In this document: one piece after another, positions 1-13,557 of the stretch
Numbering within the stretch: position 1 is the first letter of the stretch
How the letters are laid out: the number at the start of each line of letters is the position of its first letter
Assembly (NCBI GenBank): GCA_016748015.1
Contig: JAAOMT010000430.1
Span: 90,232 to 154,231 of the forward strand
Direction of reading: 5' to 3'
DNA: 64,000 nt
Source: Geosiphon pyriformis
Taxonomy: Eukaryota > Glomeromycota > Glomeromycetes > Archaeosporales > Geosiphonaceae
Notes under the pieces: model-generated
Database searches by the model: none
What the model was told of the DNA's origin: nothing
Seen by the model: only the letters and a program-made list of their open reading frames with translations
Program-made: the position numbers and the translations under genes

Positions 1-3000
1 AAACATCGAAACATATAATATCGAAGATTTTTGTCTGTCTTTCTGAAGTTGTTTTTCAAAAGCTTTATATCTTCTATATTTTATTAAATCTTTTATATGT
101 TTGAATTGTATTTTATATAACAAGTTTTGTCTAAAAACAAAACTTTTTTTATAAATTTTTTATATTAGAAAAAAGAAATATTTTAGCAATTATGTATTTA
201 AATATTTTTTTTATTTTATTGCCAATTTTCTATTTTTCATAATAGTTTTCATGGATTGATAATAAAATATACTTTAATTTCATCTTTTATTATTATTTAT
301 TTTCGACATTTTAAATAATTTTTTATTTAATATTTATAAAGTGTTAAAAATATATCTATATGTTTTAATTAAAAAATATTTATTCATGTTGAATAAAAAT
401 ATGTTTGTTTTGGAATTGAGATAACTTTATTTATAATCGGTTTAATGCTTTACTAATTAATATTATAAATATTACAATGATTAATAACCAATTAAGTTTT
501 TTATAATAGTTTATATTAATTTTACAAGATAAAAAATTTATTATTCAATATTTTGTTGATTATAAATAGTTTTTTCTAATAAATTGAAAGTTTATTACCA
601 AAAGCATTGTCTTAATATAATTAATATTCAAAACTAAGTTATTAATACTAAAAAAAGTGTTTTATATGTTTTTTTTTCTTGAGTTTTTTTTAAAATAGGT
701 TTTTTTCATAAGCAATTATTTATGCTTTTACTAGAAAGTTTAGAATTGTTTTAAGTTTTTATTGCAAAAATTTTTTGTAGTTAAGTTTTATTAATTTTTT
801 GAATAATATTGTTTTAATATTAGTTTTAATAGGTAATATTGTTATACATTTATAAAGTATATAAAAATTTTATAAGCAATTATATTTAATTTATTATTTA
901 ATAAACAAAAAATGCTAAAAGTAAAACTTTAATCTATATGTTAGTATTTTACAGAATGTTTGATTAAAATATTTTATTAATTTATTTGTTTAATAATAAT
1001 AATAGAAAGAAAATTTGTAATATACTCTAAGTTTTTTTAAAAGTTTTTCTATTAATAAGTTAAAAAAGCTCTTTTTTTTATTTAAAAATAATTCTTAGAA
1101 ATATTTATGTATATATATAATTTTTTGTATATAAAATTGGCAATTAAAATAGTTGTTTATTTTGGTATTGTTCTGGCTTTTACTTATTTTATTAAGTAGT
1201 TTATTGTTATTATTATTTATTCTAATTTTATCAAAAAGTTAATTAACAGAAATCAAATAAATATTTTTTTTAATTGGATTTTTTTCGCTAATAAATATGA
1301 CAAATTTTTATGGATTTTATTATGGATTTTTTAAGATTAGTTAATAATATTTTGTTAATATATTTTAAAATATTCTTTTATAAAATTAATATATATTTTA
1401 ATATTATAATTTCTTTTTTTTTTATTAAATAACTCTTTGGAATTAGATAAGATCTTTTTGGTTTCTTTAATATAATTGGTTCAATAAATCAAATAAAAAT
1501 TTAATTGTTTTTGCAAATGTTCTTCTTATTATTAAATTATATTTTAATAAATATTGTTTCTTATCCAAAAATTTTGCTAAGTACTAAATAATTTTTTAAG
1601 TTGATTATTATGTTTGATTTTATTAATATTTAATTTAATTAGTTAATATTAATATGTTTTTCTTATTAAATAACCAATTAAAATAAAGTGTTTATATTTT
1701 GATTGCTTATTTTTTTATAATATTTGATTTTATAATTATATTTATTTAAATATATAATTTATTCAAAAATATTTTTGTAGTCCAGTTTCTTTTTACTTTT
1801 TAATTAAAAAAAGTTTAATAATTAATATAAATAATAAATTGCTTTCAAAGAAATATTTATATTAGTAAACAGTAAACTATACTATAATTAAGCAATTTTT
1901 TTTCAATAATAATGTAATTTTTTAAGCTTGTTATTATATATAATAATATGGTTTTTTTATTTTTTGTAACTAAAAAGACATTAAAAATATCAGTGTAAAA
2001 AATTATTTTAATATTAATTTAGAAATAAGCTTTTACTCAAAAGTTTTAAATGTTTTTTGTTAAAAGTATATCAATAATAATAATGTTTTTTCTGAGAAAC
2101 TAATTAAGTAAATGCGTAATTTTAAAATTTTTTTTTATAAATTTTCATAATTAAAGGCTAGTACAAAAAAAAATTATAATTTTGTAATGTTTATTAATTG
2201 TCTAAGCTTTTGCACTTTTTTTTACTTTGGCTAAAATCTAAAAAGATTTCATATTTAATAATAAAATGTCTTAAAAACTAAATAAATTATTATTTAAAAA
2301 ATGATTTAATTGGGTTTACCTTAAGTTTGGCATTTCTAAAAAAGTTAAAAACTTGTTAAAAGTGATCTAAATATTTTTTATATGTTTTTGAATACTGAAA
2401 CTAACTTTTAATAAACTGATTTGAACATTTTATTTATTATTTCTAAAATGTAATTAAACATTTTTAATTTAAAAAACATTATTATAAACTTATAAGTTTT
2501 ATATTTTATAATAAAAACAGTTTTTTTTATTGGCAAGATTTATTTTTATTTATTAAAATTAAGCAATTAAATTAATTGTTGTAAAATAAACTAAGTTTTT
2601 ATTTTAGTTAGTATTTTCAAGAAACTATTAAATAATTAGTTAAACAGCTTTACCAATTGTTTTTAAGTAAACTAAGTAATAAAAAATTTTTGAAAATATC
2701 TTTCAATTATTTAGAATTTGTAATTATTATCATATTGGTTTGTGATAACAGTTTTTTTAAAGTTTTTATGCTATAATATTAAGTTCTAAAAAAAATTTTC
2801 AAACCAAAAAATTTATATTTTGGTAACCTAAAATAGTTTAAATGTTTTAAAATATCTGCTTTTGTAAAGATTATAACAGATGTTAGAATTTAGAATAAAA
2901 AGTCTAAATTATTTAAAAAAAGTTTAAAAATAGAAGCTGTTATTTTTTGTTTTTTGTTTTTAAATAAATTTTAATTATTAATAAACAGCTATTCAATTGT

Positions 3001-4348
3001 GAATTTTTTAATTTAGGACTTCGAATTCAAAAAGAAGTTATTAAAAGTAATTGAAAATATTAATTAATAAATATAATTGTTTCTTGTTTTAAATTTTTTC
3101 TTAAAATATGCTTGATCAAAAAAGTAAACAGTAAATGTTAAATAAGTTTTGGCTGAATAATTAATCAAAAACTATTAAAAAGAGTTGTTATTAAATTTTA
3201 AGAAATATTAATTTAAAACATAGAATTTTAGTAGTTGCATTATTTTTTATTTAAAGTATAAATTATTTTTCTATTTTTAGATTTCTTTAATTTTTTTTGA
3301 AAAGAATAGTAAATAAAATATCTATGAAATTAATCTTGTAGATTAAATTTAATTTACTTTATTAGTTGAATATTCTTTTAATCATATTTTTTGTTATATA
3401 ATTATTTGTTTTTTTGTATTATTTATCTGTATATTACTTTGATTCATAATTGTAGTTGTAAATTAATTAAAAAACTTTATCAAAAAACAAATATAAATTG
3501 TATAAATTATATTGTAAAAATAAATAAACTAATTAAGTACAGATGAATTAATAAAGCTTAGTACAATAAAAAAAAGTTTTTACTTATTTCTATATTAAAA
3601 TTTTTAAATATTAGCATTTTTTTTTAAAGCAGCTTAATTTAAAGTTGCTACACTTAAATAATTACCAATAGTAGAATTATTAAATTTAATTTAATAAAAG
3701 CTAGAAAAGCAAGTGATTTTTAAAATTACTAAAAAAATCTGATTTTTATCTATTTTAATGCTAATATTTTCTTTTTAAATTACAAAAAGCAATAGTTTTT
3801 TTACAATAATTTTTTGTTCATTTGTTAAAAATTAATTAAAAACTTGCTTTAAGTCATTGAAAATTTTATTGAATAATGATAAGTTTTATACTTAATAATA
3901 ACTTTTTAATAATTCGTTTTATTAGAATATTAAATCACTATACCAATAAGTAATAATGGCAACTTTTTTAGTAAACTAAATATAATGAAAATATAAAAAA
4001 CTTAATAAAGTATTAAAACCTAATTTAGATAAAATTTTTACAGAAAAAAGTAAATAATTTTTAATAGTTTTAACATTAGTTATTTTAAATTTTAAAAAAC
4101 AATTTTTTATCTTGTTTTTTTTTTAAATAATACTTTTAATTGTGCTATTATTTTATATTTTATAATAAATAAGGCTTATATCATATTTTTATTTAGCATA
4201 AATATAATTTTATATTAAACATGTTATATTTTTAAGTAACAAGTTTGCTTTAATTTATCTTAAGAATTTATTGTTGTAATGTAGTTTAAAAATACAACAA
4301 AAATTAGTTAATAAACTTGGAAATATAAACCATATTAAACCAAAGTCT
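1..4348. other. AT-rich intergenic DNA, no gene seen
   Basis: Extremely AT-rich sequence with stops in all frames and almost no CpG. T exceeds A and G exceeds C on the plus strand in most lines. I see no reading frame, RNA gene or recognisable repeat here. Confidence 0.7.
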
Positions 4349-4417
4349 TACCAAACACATTAATTGATTTTTTAACCATTTTTATTTCATGAAATAAAAT
4401 GGTTAGTTTGTTTGGTA
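4349..4417. repeat. Nested inverted repeat (possible MITE or hairpin)
   Basis: Outer arms TACCAAAC (4349-4356) and GTTTGGTA (4410-4417) enclose a near-perfect palindrome at about 4373-4405 centred on TTTCATGAAA, with arms TAACCATTTT and AAAATGGTTA. The right arm sits where the block duplicated at 34.1-35.4 kb begins, so it could mark a breakpoint or a small transposable element. No transposase is linked to it. Confidence 0.55.
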
Positions 4418-5586
4418 TTGTTGCAGCAGACCTTATTTTTATATAATTATAAAAAAATACTTTTATTAATTTAAACAAAATACAAAAGTAATCTAATTTT
4501 CTTTTTATTTTAAATTGAATTAAAATTTAAGTTAATGTAATTTATTCAGTTTATATTAATTAAATGTTGTTAATAAATTTCATTTGTTAAGTTTTGAAGT
4601 TAAACAAATAAAAATTAAAAAAAATATCTTATTATAAAAAATAACATTTAATTGTTTTTGATCGATACTGGAAAAAAATAATGTGTGATTGTCGATTTTT
4701 GAAAAATTAGTAATTTTTAAAATACATTAAGAATTTACATACATCAAAAACATTTTTTCTTAATTTTTACTTTTAGCTAATTTTTATTATAAATAATATT
4801 TCAAAAAAAAATATATATATTTATATTACTTTTAATGGGCTATTGTCAATATATATCAATAAAATATCAATTATAAATAATCTAAAGTATTATTTTCATT
4901 GAGAATCGTTGGTTTTTCTTCTTTTTAAATTATTAAAAAGTTTTATATTATTTTCAATAATTATAAATATGGGGCTACATAAAATAAATAAATAGTTAAT
5001 TTTTGGTGCGTCTTGAAAAATATTTGTGATACAAAAAAAAATAGATTTTTGGTGCTGAGAATTAAATTAAAACCAAAAGGCAAAAAAACGTAAACGTAAA
5101 CGTCTAAAGAATTTTAATGAAATTATTCGTCTTTAATTTGAATTACATTAATACAACAAAAATTATATAAATATCTTTGAAAATTTTTGGATATATTCAA
5201 ATAACCTAAAAAATTTTGATTATTTGGTTTAAGTTAGCATAATCAAAATTTTGAACATCATTTAATGATAAATATAAATTAGATTAATAGATTACATTAA
5301 TAAAATTAAAAGTATATCAAAAACTTTTCCAGAATAAAATACGTAATTTGTATTTGTGACAAAATAAATTAAGATTAATTATTTATTTTACGCATAATTT
5401 TTTAAATATTCTAATATAACAAAAAAAAAGTATTTTACTATTTGTTTAAAAATTATAAATATTTTTATTATATTAAGAATAACAATTTTACTTTAGCCTT
5501 GGTGGCTTAATATATACGTGATTGGTCAATTAGCATAAAATGTTTCACAGTCGAAATAAATTTTTTATGTATCACTTTTCCAAACG
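4411..5586 (+). repeat. Upstream block shared with 34108-35400
   Basis: This 1.2-kb non-coding stretch upstream of the SAM/kinase gene is recognisably similar, base by base, to 34108-35400 upstream of the second gene copy. Shared stretches include GGTATTRTTGCARCAGAYCT at the left end and AATACGTAATTTGTATTTGT near 5340. The duplication therefore carried the promoter region. CpG sites such as the ACGTAAACGTAAACGT run at about 5090-5106 are lost in the other copy. Confidence 0.75.
5497..5586 (+). promoter_or_regulatory. Conserved proximal promoter of the SAM/kinase gene
   Basis: The last 90 bases before the ATG are the best conserved non-coding part of the two copies (compare 35278-35400). They include an inverted CCAAT box (GTGATTGGTCAATTAG, 5518-5533) followed by an AT-rich GCATAAAATG. 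Copy 2 has about 32 extra bases just before the CCAAT-like element. Promoter function is inferred from position and conservation. Confidence 0.45.
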
Positions 5587-7795
5587 ATGAGCAGCAAAAG
5601 GAAAACCGTTGAAGGCGAAGCTAGTACTTTTGCGGTAGTCGGCGCTGATTCGACTATAGAAAATAAAAGAAAGAAAATAGATGAGAACCAGGATTTTATA
5701 ATCACCGACGTTAATACATGTGATGCATCTAACCCAAGCAGAATTCCCCTGAAATCAGAACTAACTCAAGGTAAAGTAGACTTGGTACGAGTATTGTTTT
5801 TTGGAGAATCATTCATTGTCATCTATAAAAAAATAGCTTTCCTAGGCCTTGACTTTCATGTTGGTGAATCTGCCCAAGAAGTTGTGGACAAAGAGAAACT
5901 TAAGACTCCAGGTCAAAATGTTACTTCAACTACCACAAACAAAGAAGTCAAGAAGTGGATTCCGCAACAAGTTATTGAGTTTCTTGAGAAAAAAAAGCTG
6001 ATCTAAGCCTTATAAAAGAAGGTCTCGATATAATCGAGACTAACAGGATTGCCGGTCAAGACTTCCTGTTGTTAACCAAAGAAGAACTTATGCGATACGG
6101 CTTAAAAGGAGGACCAGCAACGAGAATTGCTCTTTTGGTTGAAAAACTTAAAGGCGAAGAGCAAGGTAATTAGTGAGCGAATAATGCAACCATTTGTTGA
6201 ACACGTCATGCACTTTTTTTTGTATACGTTGACTAACTTGTGCTTTTGCTCCTATTGTTTCTTCATCGCTACCGAACAAGCAAAAAAATGCATTGATGGT
6301 AAGTTAGAAAGTATATTAAGAGACATATATTTTTGAATTTGCATGTCTAATTAGCTTTTTTCCAACACAGATTCTAACTTGTACTTTCAGACTAAAGAAA
6401 TGCTCAATACAAAACCACCTTATATTATAGGAAAGTCGGACTTATTTACTTGGCTACAGCGGCCACCTATGAAACCGATCCAAGTTTACCCATCGCTTTA
6501 CGAACAATTCTTTATGGGAAGACTCCCTTCGGATTATTTGAATAAAAATTTTTGTGAGCTCAGAAAATCCTTCCCTAGAAGTGTGGAACAAATTTATCCT
6601 ACACATTGCTCTTCCACCGTTTGTCGGCACCACCGATAATTCATTCATTGCATTTTGGGATGCGCTTATTGTTAAGCCATTTATTATCGGATAACGGGTG
6701 GGTAAATATAGCCGAAACGCGTCTTTACATACTTCCACCAGAAAATTACGGCCTGACCTTTCCTATTCTGTATCGGATGCTTGTCTCGTGAGAGGAGAGG
6801 AAGAGGGTCTTTATACTGAGGGTAATCCAGCGAAGAAACTAACTGAAAAGTTAATATGGACGTGACAATGTCCTTACATTTTTGGATATTATGCACGCGC
6901 CACCACAGTGACATATTCCTATTTGTATTTGGAAGGAGAACAGGTTGTGCGAAAAGATTCGTTCACTTGTGAACTGAATGAGCTAGAGGGACGCATAAAG
7001 GCTTTTATTATCGGAGTTAACATGGGTCGATTATTACCTCTACTTTGCCAAACCGTTCCACAATATTTTCAGCGAGAATTTGTCATCCTTCCCCAGTCAA
7101 ATGGCAAGGTAGTTGGATTAATGCAAAATGTCGTCGTGAAACGTTACCGCTCGACACAGTCTGTTGTATATATCTGAGCTATTTACAATGACATGTCCAA
7201 CCACAAAGTTCCTTTCATTTATCAGCTAGAGCACGTCAACGAGGATGAAACTGGAGCGCCGTTCGTAATTCTTTCACCAAAGGGTATGGTATATAAACCA
7301 GAATCAAAGAAACAACTAATCAAAGCGTTATGTTGTGTTTTAACCGCTCTTAAGGTATCCATTGCTTTCATTTGATTTATCTCAGAAACGTAGGTATTTT
7401 ATGACTAAAACATTCATTCCTAGGCTCTTCACAAAATAAAGATCATGCATCGTGATATCCGTTGGGAGAATGTGTTAAAATTGATCGATCGAGATAAGTG
7501 GCTCATAATCGACTTTGATGACGCGTTTTATACCACTTCAGCTGCTTCCGGCGCACACTTCGCTGAAGAGAACCATGCACCCGAGATTTTCCAAGACGGT
7601 TATAACGAGAGCGTCGACATATGGTCCGTCGAATACCTGATTCTGACGGCCTCTGTGCAACTTCAAGAATTTGATGAATTGAAAGTCTATGCAAGAAAGT
7701 TGTCGGCAAGAAATAAACTTGATAGACCAACAGCGGAAGAGGCTCTACAGTGGCTTTGGAGCGAATATTATGATATTCTTAGGGAGGAGTTTTAG
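5587..7795 (+). pseudogene. SAM-domain Crinkler-like protein kinase, copy 1 (disrupted)
   Basis: Five exons fit GT-AG introns: 5587-5770, 5846-6165, an 18-base microexon 6281-6298, 6371-7354 and 7424-7795, about 625 codons. The N-terminus has a basic KRKK run. Exon 2 encodes a SAM-like domain (VKKWIPQQVIEFL to YGLKGGPATRIALLVEKL). Exon 4 resembles the middle of AM-fungal Crinkler-kinase proteins. The C-terminus is a kinase lobe with VVVKRY (candidate lysine), HRDIRWENV catalytic loop, DFD in place of DFG, HAPEIF, and VDIWSVEYLI where Gly is expected instead of Glu. Damage: a one-base shift in the A run at 5989-5996, another near 6543-6554, and stops at 6692-6694, 6863-6865 and 7175-7177. Copy 2 reads in frame at both shifts, so those may be assembly errors. 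The TGA at 7175 is CGA in copy 2, a CpG transition. The family name is an inference; the SAM and kinase motifs are seen. Confidence 0.75.
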
Positions 7796-10700
7796 AAGAG
7801 GAAGCATAAATTCAAAATGGGTCTAATAATCTTTCGGATGAGCATTAATCATTTACCGAGATTATATTGTAATGATTGCAAAGTAATCTTGAATATTGTC
7901 AAAGAGATGAGACGAATTCTTTTCTAAAGAGTATATTAATTGATTCACATCAAATATTCTGATCGTTGGATAATGTGTTATTGGATTTACATCAGCTTAA
8001 CATTCTTAATATATTAGTTCTAGTGATTGGTTTGTTTTAGCTAAAATAAAATTCTTAAGATTTATTATTGAAAATTTGCTTAAAACCATATTATTACAAT
8101 AACCCAATATTTAATTTTTTAGAGAGGAATTATAAAGTTAATTAAGAAAAAAATTATTTTTTATTTTATATTTTTTCCAAATGGCAAAAGTAATTTCCAA
8201 GAAAGTATGAAAATATAAAAATTTACATAATAATTTGAAAATTGATTAAATGCTATATTGAAAGTTTGCTGGAATATTTTAAAACTTTACAAAAATATTC
8301 AAAATTTATAGTATCTTAACACCTGAAATATATATATTTTTGCTTGAAAATATTAAAAACAAATATTTTTTTGAAATTTATTATATTGCATTTAATTAAT
8401 AAAAATATTTCTTAATAAAATTTGATATTTAAACCACAAAAAAGAGTCAAGTAACCAAAAAAAATTTTAGTGTTTAACAACTTTTTTATTTAAAAACTGA
8501 CAGCTGTAAACAGCTTTAATAATAATATATATAATAGCAAAATTAAAAAAGAACTAATACAAGCTTAAAAAGAGATATTTTGATGCAAAAAAACAAGAAA
8601 GATGATAAAACGTTAAGAGTTCTAATGACTTTGTTAATTTCTCTTGGAAAAGATTTTGGTTTTAAAAAGTAAAACATTAAAAAATATTATATTAAGAAAA
8701 CCAGTTTTAATTTAGATAATAATAATAAAATTTACATGGTTCAAAAAATAATATTCTAAAATAAATTTAAACTTAACACATAAAAATTAGAAATTTAGGC
8801 AAATTAAACTTTGAAAATAGAAATTAAAATATAGATTCTTATTAATTTTACTCAAAGTTGCTAATGTTTTTTACAAAAAAAAAAATTGAAATTACTGTTA
8901 AAAAATTCTTTACTCTGAATATTAATTTGTTAACAATAAAAAAAGTTTGTAAAAAAAATCGCAAATAGCTGAAAAATTATTTTAGCAAATAGTTTTTTTT
9001 TCAAAATTTTATGAAATTATAAAAATATTATTTATATTAGAATTTAACAAAAAAATTGACTGAAAAAATAATGTAATTACAAATACTAATCTGAAACCTG
9101 TAAATTCATACAAAGATTGAGAAATAATTGTTAAAAATGGCTATATAATTGGTTTTTTAAATTTAGTCAAGTTGTGTTAATCAAACTGTAGTTTATTGTT
9201 TTTGGCAAAAAATTGTTGTTGAGTTTATTAAAATAGGCCAAAATAAATTGGTGGCTTTTAAATAGTTTGTTTTAATTAAAAAAATACTATATATATTACT
9301 AAAATTAATATAAACAAGACTTTTTAACGAAAAAAAACAAATATTAAGTTTTGTTTATTATTTTAATCATAAACACAGGTGCTTATATTTTCTGAAAATT
9401 TTTAGAGTTAGTTAAAAAATAATTGTTTTTTAAAAAGAAATTTATTATTTATATAAGAATTAAATATGCAACTGTTTATTTTAATTCAAAAAAAAAGCTC
9501 GGAAAATGCTGTGATTAGATATTTGCTTTGAATAATATTAATACTTTATTAACTTAAATCGAACTTATTTTACTTAAATATTCAATTTGCAATTAATTTG
9601 GTTATATTTTTTTGAAATATAATTCTACTGAAAAAAAAATTTTTGGTTTTAAAAAGGTTTTACTTGATATTTTGTAATTGTTTTTTTATTGGATTTTGGA
9701 TAAATAATGATAATTTGTAATTATGTAAAATAATTATATTTATTTAACCATCATAATTAGCAATTTTTATAAGTACTTGTAAATTATATTTAATAATAAT
9801 TTATTTTGTTTAAAATTGGTGAAACTCAAATTACTGAAAATTTAATTTTTTGTTTAATCTGCTTATAAATAAAAAATTACATATATTTTTACATTTAATT
9901 TTTGTTTTTTTAAATTCAATGATAAAGCATTATTAGATATTAAAAAAAACCTAATATCATAATGCGTTGTTTTAGTGCTTTGAGTTTTTTCATTGAAAAT
10001 TATATTAAATAATATTTTGATATTGAACCGTATTTATAAGAAAAACTTTAATTAAATAATAATTTTATTAATAAAATATATTTTATTTTATTATAACAAT
10101 TACTAATTTAAGAAATTTTGGGATTCTTTATTAATTTGTCATTAATAAGAAAAAACTTTCAAATTAACTAAAATAAATCTTTAAAATAAATACAATTTTA
10201 CATAATAAAGCTTTAATATTAATGAACTTATTTATTTTACATAATAAATTATTATTATTTAATTATTAATTAACAATATAATATATTATTATTAAATATT
10301 ACACATAATTTTGATATTATACAAATATTATACATGTTAAAATAAATTAATAATATAATTTGTTTTGTGTTTAAAATTATGTTAATATTATAAAGCTATT
10401 CTTAAATATAATTATGACTGAAACAAAGAATCTTAAAATTTTTAACAGCAAACTAATAACCAAGCTATTTTTTACAACTCTTTTTATATATTGTTTAAAT
10501 GGCCATAAAAACCAGAAAAAAATATTTTTTGTGTTTTTTAGAGTGCTACTTTTATTTTAAAGTCTGATTATTCTTTTGTAAGAATTATAACATTAGTTTT
10601 ATCTAGTTTTTTTGGTGTTTATATTAATTCTGTTACAATTATATCAATTGTAATACTTAATTTAAATTTAGTTATAAACAATATCTTTTTTATTTAAATA

Positions 10701-11117
10701 ATAATAATAATAAATAACATATCTGTTAATAATAAGTTAATTATTAAAAATTAAGACTAGTTTTATATTTTTTATATAAAATTTAATGCTTAAAAAATGT
10801 AATATCATTATTTGTTATTTTAATTATTTAAATAATTAATATTATTTTTTAGTTGATTATTTTTCTAATCTTAATTTTAATTAAATAATTAATATATTAA
10901 CCACTACTTATCTATATATAACATAACTTAAGATTTTATGACTGATACACTGAGCTATTCTACACGTTCAAGAGTAAATCTAATATAAAAGATATTTATT
11001 TTGTAATTAATCTAGCCATTTAAAAAGGTAGCATCTTATTAAGGGCTCAGATTTTTTATTGCAGTAAATATTACTAATTAAATAAATATCATGTTTTTTC
11101 TTTATAAGCATATTATT
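7796..11117. other. AT-rich intergenic DNA
   Basis: Similarity to the second locus continues to about 7900 (GAGATTATATTGTAA is shared with the reverse strand at about 31030), so the duplicated unit includes roughly 100 bases of 3' flank. Beyond that I see no coding signal or recognisable repeat. Confidence 0.6.
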
Positions 11118-11530
11118 CTAAATATTTTCATGCCAGTTAATTCTTGAGTTTAAGAATGCAGGATATCTTGTTTTTCCTGCCTTTCCTGTCCAATAAATGT
11201 TAATAAATTTTATATTAGTTTGTTCAAACTTGATGCAAACTATAATGTTCATGTCACAAAAATCTCCATCCACAAAACTGAATTCCTGGAATTTTTGCAT
11301 AGCATCCTCAACTGCACTTTTTGTTAATTGAACTGTTTTTGAGTCGAGATGAATCAGTGTTTTATATTTTTCTAAATACTCTATAACGATAATTTTCTAT
11401 CTTTTTTTAAGTTGATTCATTGCTAATAATTTAAGAGCTGAACCAAATTTAAAGCATTTTTTATGTGCAGCTTCAGAATATTCTTGGATAAATTTAATCA
11501 GAACCTTTTTTTGCTGATTTTCTATCTGTA
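11118..11530 (-). pseudogene. Unidentified gene fragment
   Basis: A protein-like reading frame runs on the minus strand for about 135 codons with a single TAG. It holds compositionally normal stretches such as FVDGDFCDMNIIVCIKFE and NIYWTGKAGKTRYPAFLNSR, quite unlike the AT-driven frames around it. The local GC is also higher. I do not recognise the family. No start, splice pattern or partner is visible, and the stop is explained by one C-to-T or G-to-A change, so I read it as a decayed exon or exons. Confidence 0.5.
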
Positions 11531-13339
11531 TTTCTGTAATTTATAGATAGTAGATGCTTAAAAATTTTATTTGATATGTTGATATTTACTGTGATCATAC
11601 ATGGTTTTATTCAAGGTAAAAATATGTGTAAAGTGATTAGACATGATGAAAGAGACACAAACAACACCAGAGATTGATATATTGGGTCCTATATTAAGTT
11701 ATATTTAAAGTTAGAGAATACTTAGAATTAATAGTAGCAGAATATATACAAACAAACCATCTAGAACCTTCATATATCTTTGCTCATTTCCAGCTTTTTT
11801 TTCATCTTTTCAGCTCTTGTTTTTCTTCTATCTATATTGCCCTTTTATGATTGTTTTTTTATATTCTGTTAATTTGCTTATTCTGCAATTCACTTAATCT
11901 ACTTGCCTTCTTACTCTCCCTAAACTTCTTCAGCTTCTTCACATACCTTTAATACTGGGCCATAACTAGCTTTAGTTGATATTTGATAACTTCAACAATA
12001 GTCATAATGTTTTGTGCATTTTTTTATGGTTTGAAAAGATATTGTATTAATATCTGCTTAGTTTGTGTCAATAACATTTCAGATTTTTATTTATTAGTAT
12101 AAATTTATGATTTAAGTAACAAAGTTACTATTTTTAAATTATATCAATAATAGCTGGTGCTAAGAGTTTAATCTTTGTGATATGTTCTGTATAATATAAT
12201 ATAATTGTTATTTTTAATAATTATTATATTGGACAATTTTTATTATATATTATTATTAATCTTAAACAAACATTGTATAATAAAATATTTACTATATTTA
12301 ATTTAATTTTTTTGCTATTGGTTTTTTTTGGAAATGCTTTATTAAATGTTATTTATTTATTTTCTTACAATATATAAACATTTTAAAATAATGCAAATCA
12401 TGCTTTTATTAAATATAACCAATCATTTGAGCCAAATAAAACAATATTACAAAAAAACTAAATTCCGAATTCTTAATTAATCATATTTAATATTTAAGAC
12501 ACTGTATGAGCTGATTTTTTTAGACAAAAATTATATTTATTTAAAATTTTCAAGCTAATTTTGTTAATATGCTTAATTGAATTAACATATATAAAATATA
12601 TCTTTAATAATCAAACTTTTTTGTTTATATTTTATTTTAAGCTTGGCTGTAAGAATTTATAGATTACTTTTAACTTATTATTAAAAATACTTAATCCAAT
12701 TTAATTATTTTGTTAAAACACTTAACCCAATTTAATTATTTTGTTAAAATACTTAAAAATTTGAATAGTAATTTTTCATACTAATTTTTAAAAACACATT
12801 ACTTGGTTAAAATCACATATTTTTTTTTTATTTAATATATTAACATTAATTTGCATATTTTTAAATTTGAAAATTACAGATCTTGATACTATGTATTAAC
12901 AATCAAACATTATACTTTTAAAAAAATTTATAATATTATACATATTTTTATTAATAACATAATATATTAAATAGTTATATTATAAGTTGTATTATATATA
13001 TCTTATTTACAATAATAATAATAATAGTATATTATGTAAAGTTTATAATTATTTTTATAATTTATACATAATTTTAAGTTTGTATCAAATATCAAAAGTA
13101 TAACAGATTTTTTCAATTAAGCAATTCTACTATACTTATAGCTTAAATATTTTGCTTTTTATTTTGTACATTATATATATCTTAAACACAATTTTATTAT
13201 TATAAAATATAATATCTTTAAACTTTTTACAAAAATCTTTTGTTTATAAATTACTTTTTGTATGAATGTTTTTAATTGTGATAAAAGATATATATATATA
13301 CATATAAGTTTATTTAAATGATTTTAAATACTGTTTTTT
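11531..13339. other. Intergenic DNA, no confident feature
   Basis: About 11640-12060 is slightly less AT-rich and C-rich on the plus strand (many CTTC/CTTTTC runs), which may be a further decayed gene, but no frame stays open. The remainder is low complexity. Confidence 0.5.
12689..12750. repeat. 31-bp tandem duplication
   Basis: Two adjacent copies of a 31-base unit containing CCAATTTAATTATTTTGTTA, differing at only a couple of positions (ACTTAATCC versus ACTTAACCC). A recent local duplication or slippage event in otherwise unique AT-rich DNA. Confidence 0.8.
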
Positions 13340-13557
13340 TAGCATAAATTTGAACTATAATCATTTACACATGTAATGCTATTAGAATTTGAAAATGAAC
13401 TATTAATTTTTATAATAGAATCTCCATTTTTTCGAGTTAAAGATTGAGGTTGAGATAGAAGTGAGAAATTTTTGCAGACAAATTATTATCAGTTTGAGAA
13501 CCATCCAAATCTTGAGGAATATTGTTAACTTCTCTTTCTTCAATGCTATTAATTGAA
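13340..13557 (-). pseudogene. Possible Ser/Asn-rich C-terminal exon of an unknown gene
   Basis: Read on the minus strand, 13557 to about 13470 gives a clean protein-like segment (EEREVNNIPQDLDGSQTDNN). After a one-base shift it continues as a Ser/Asn-rich tail (SLTRKNGDSIIKINSSFSNS) to a stop near 13340. GC is higher than the flanks. No family is recognised; it could be the remnant of a low-complexity tail. Confidence 0.35.

Noticed and set aside
5771-5845. Intron 1 of copy 1 as coding sequence
   Set aside because: It is 75 bases long and open, so it looks coding, but it has GTAAAG and CCTAG borders. The flanking codons join cleanly without it.
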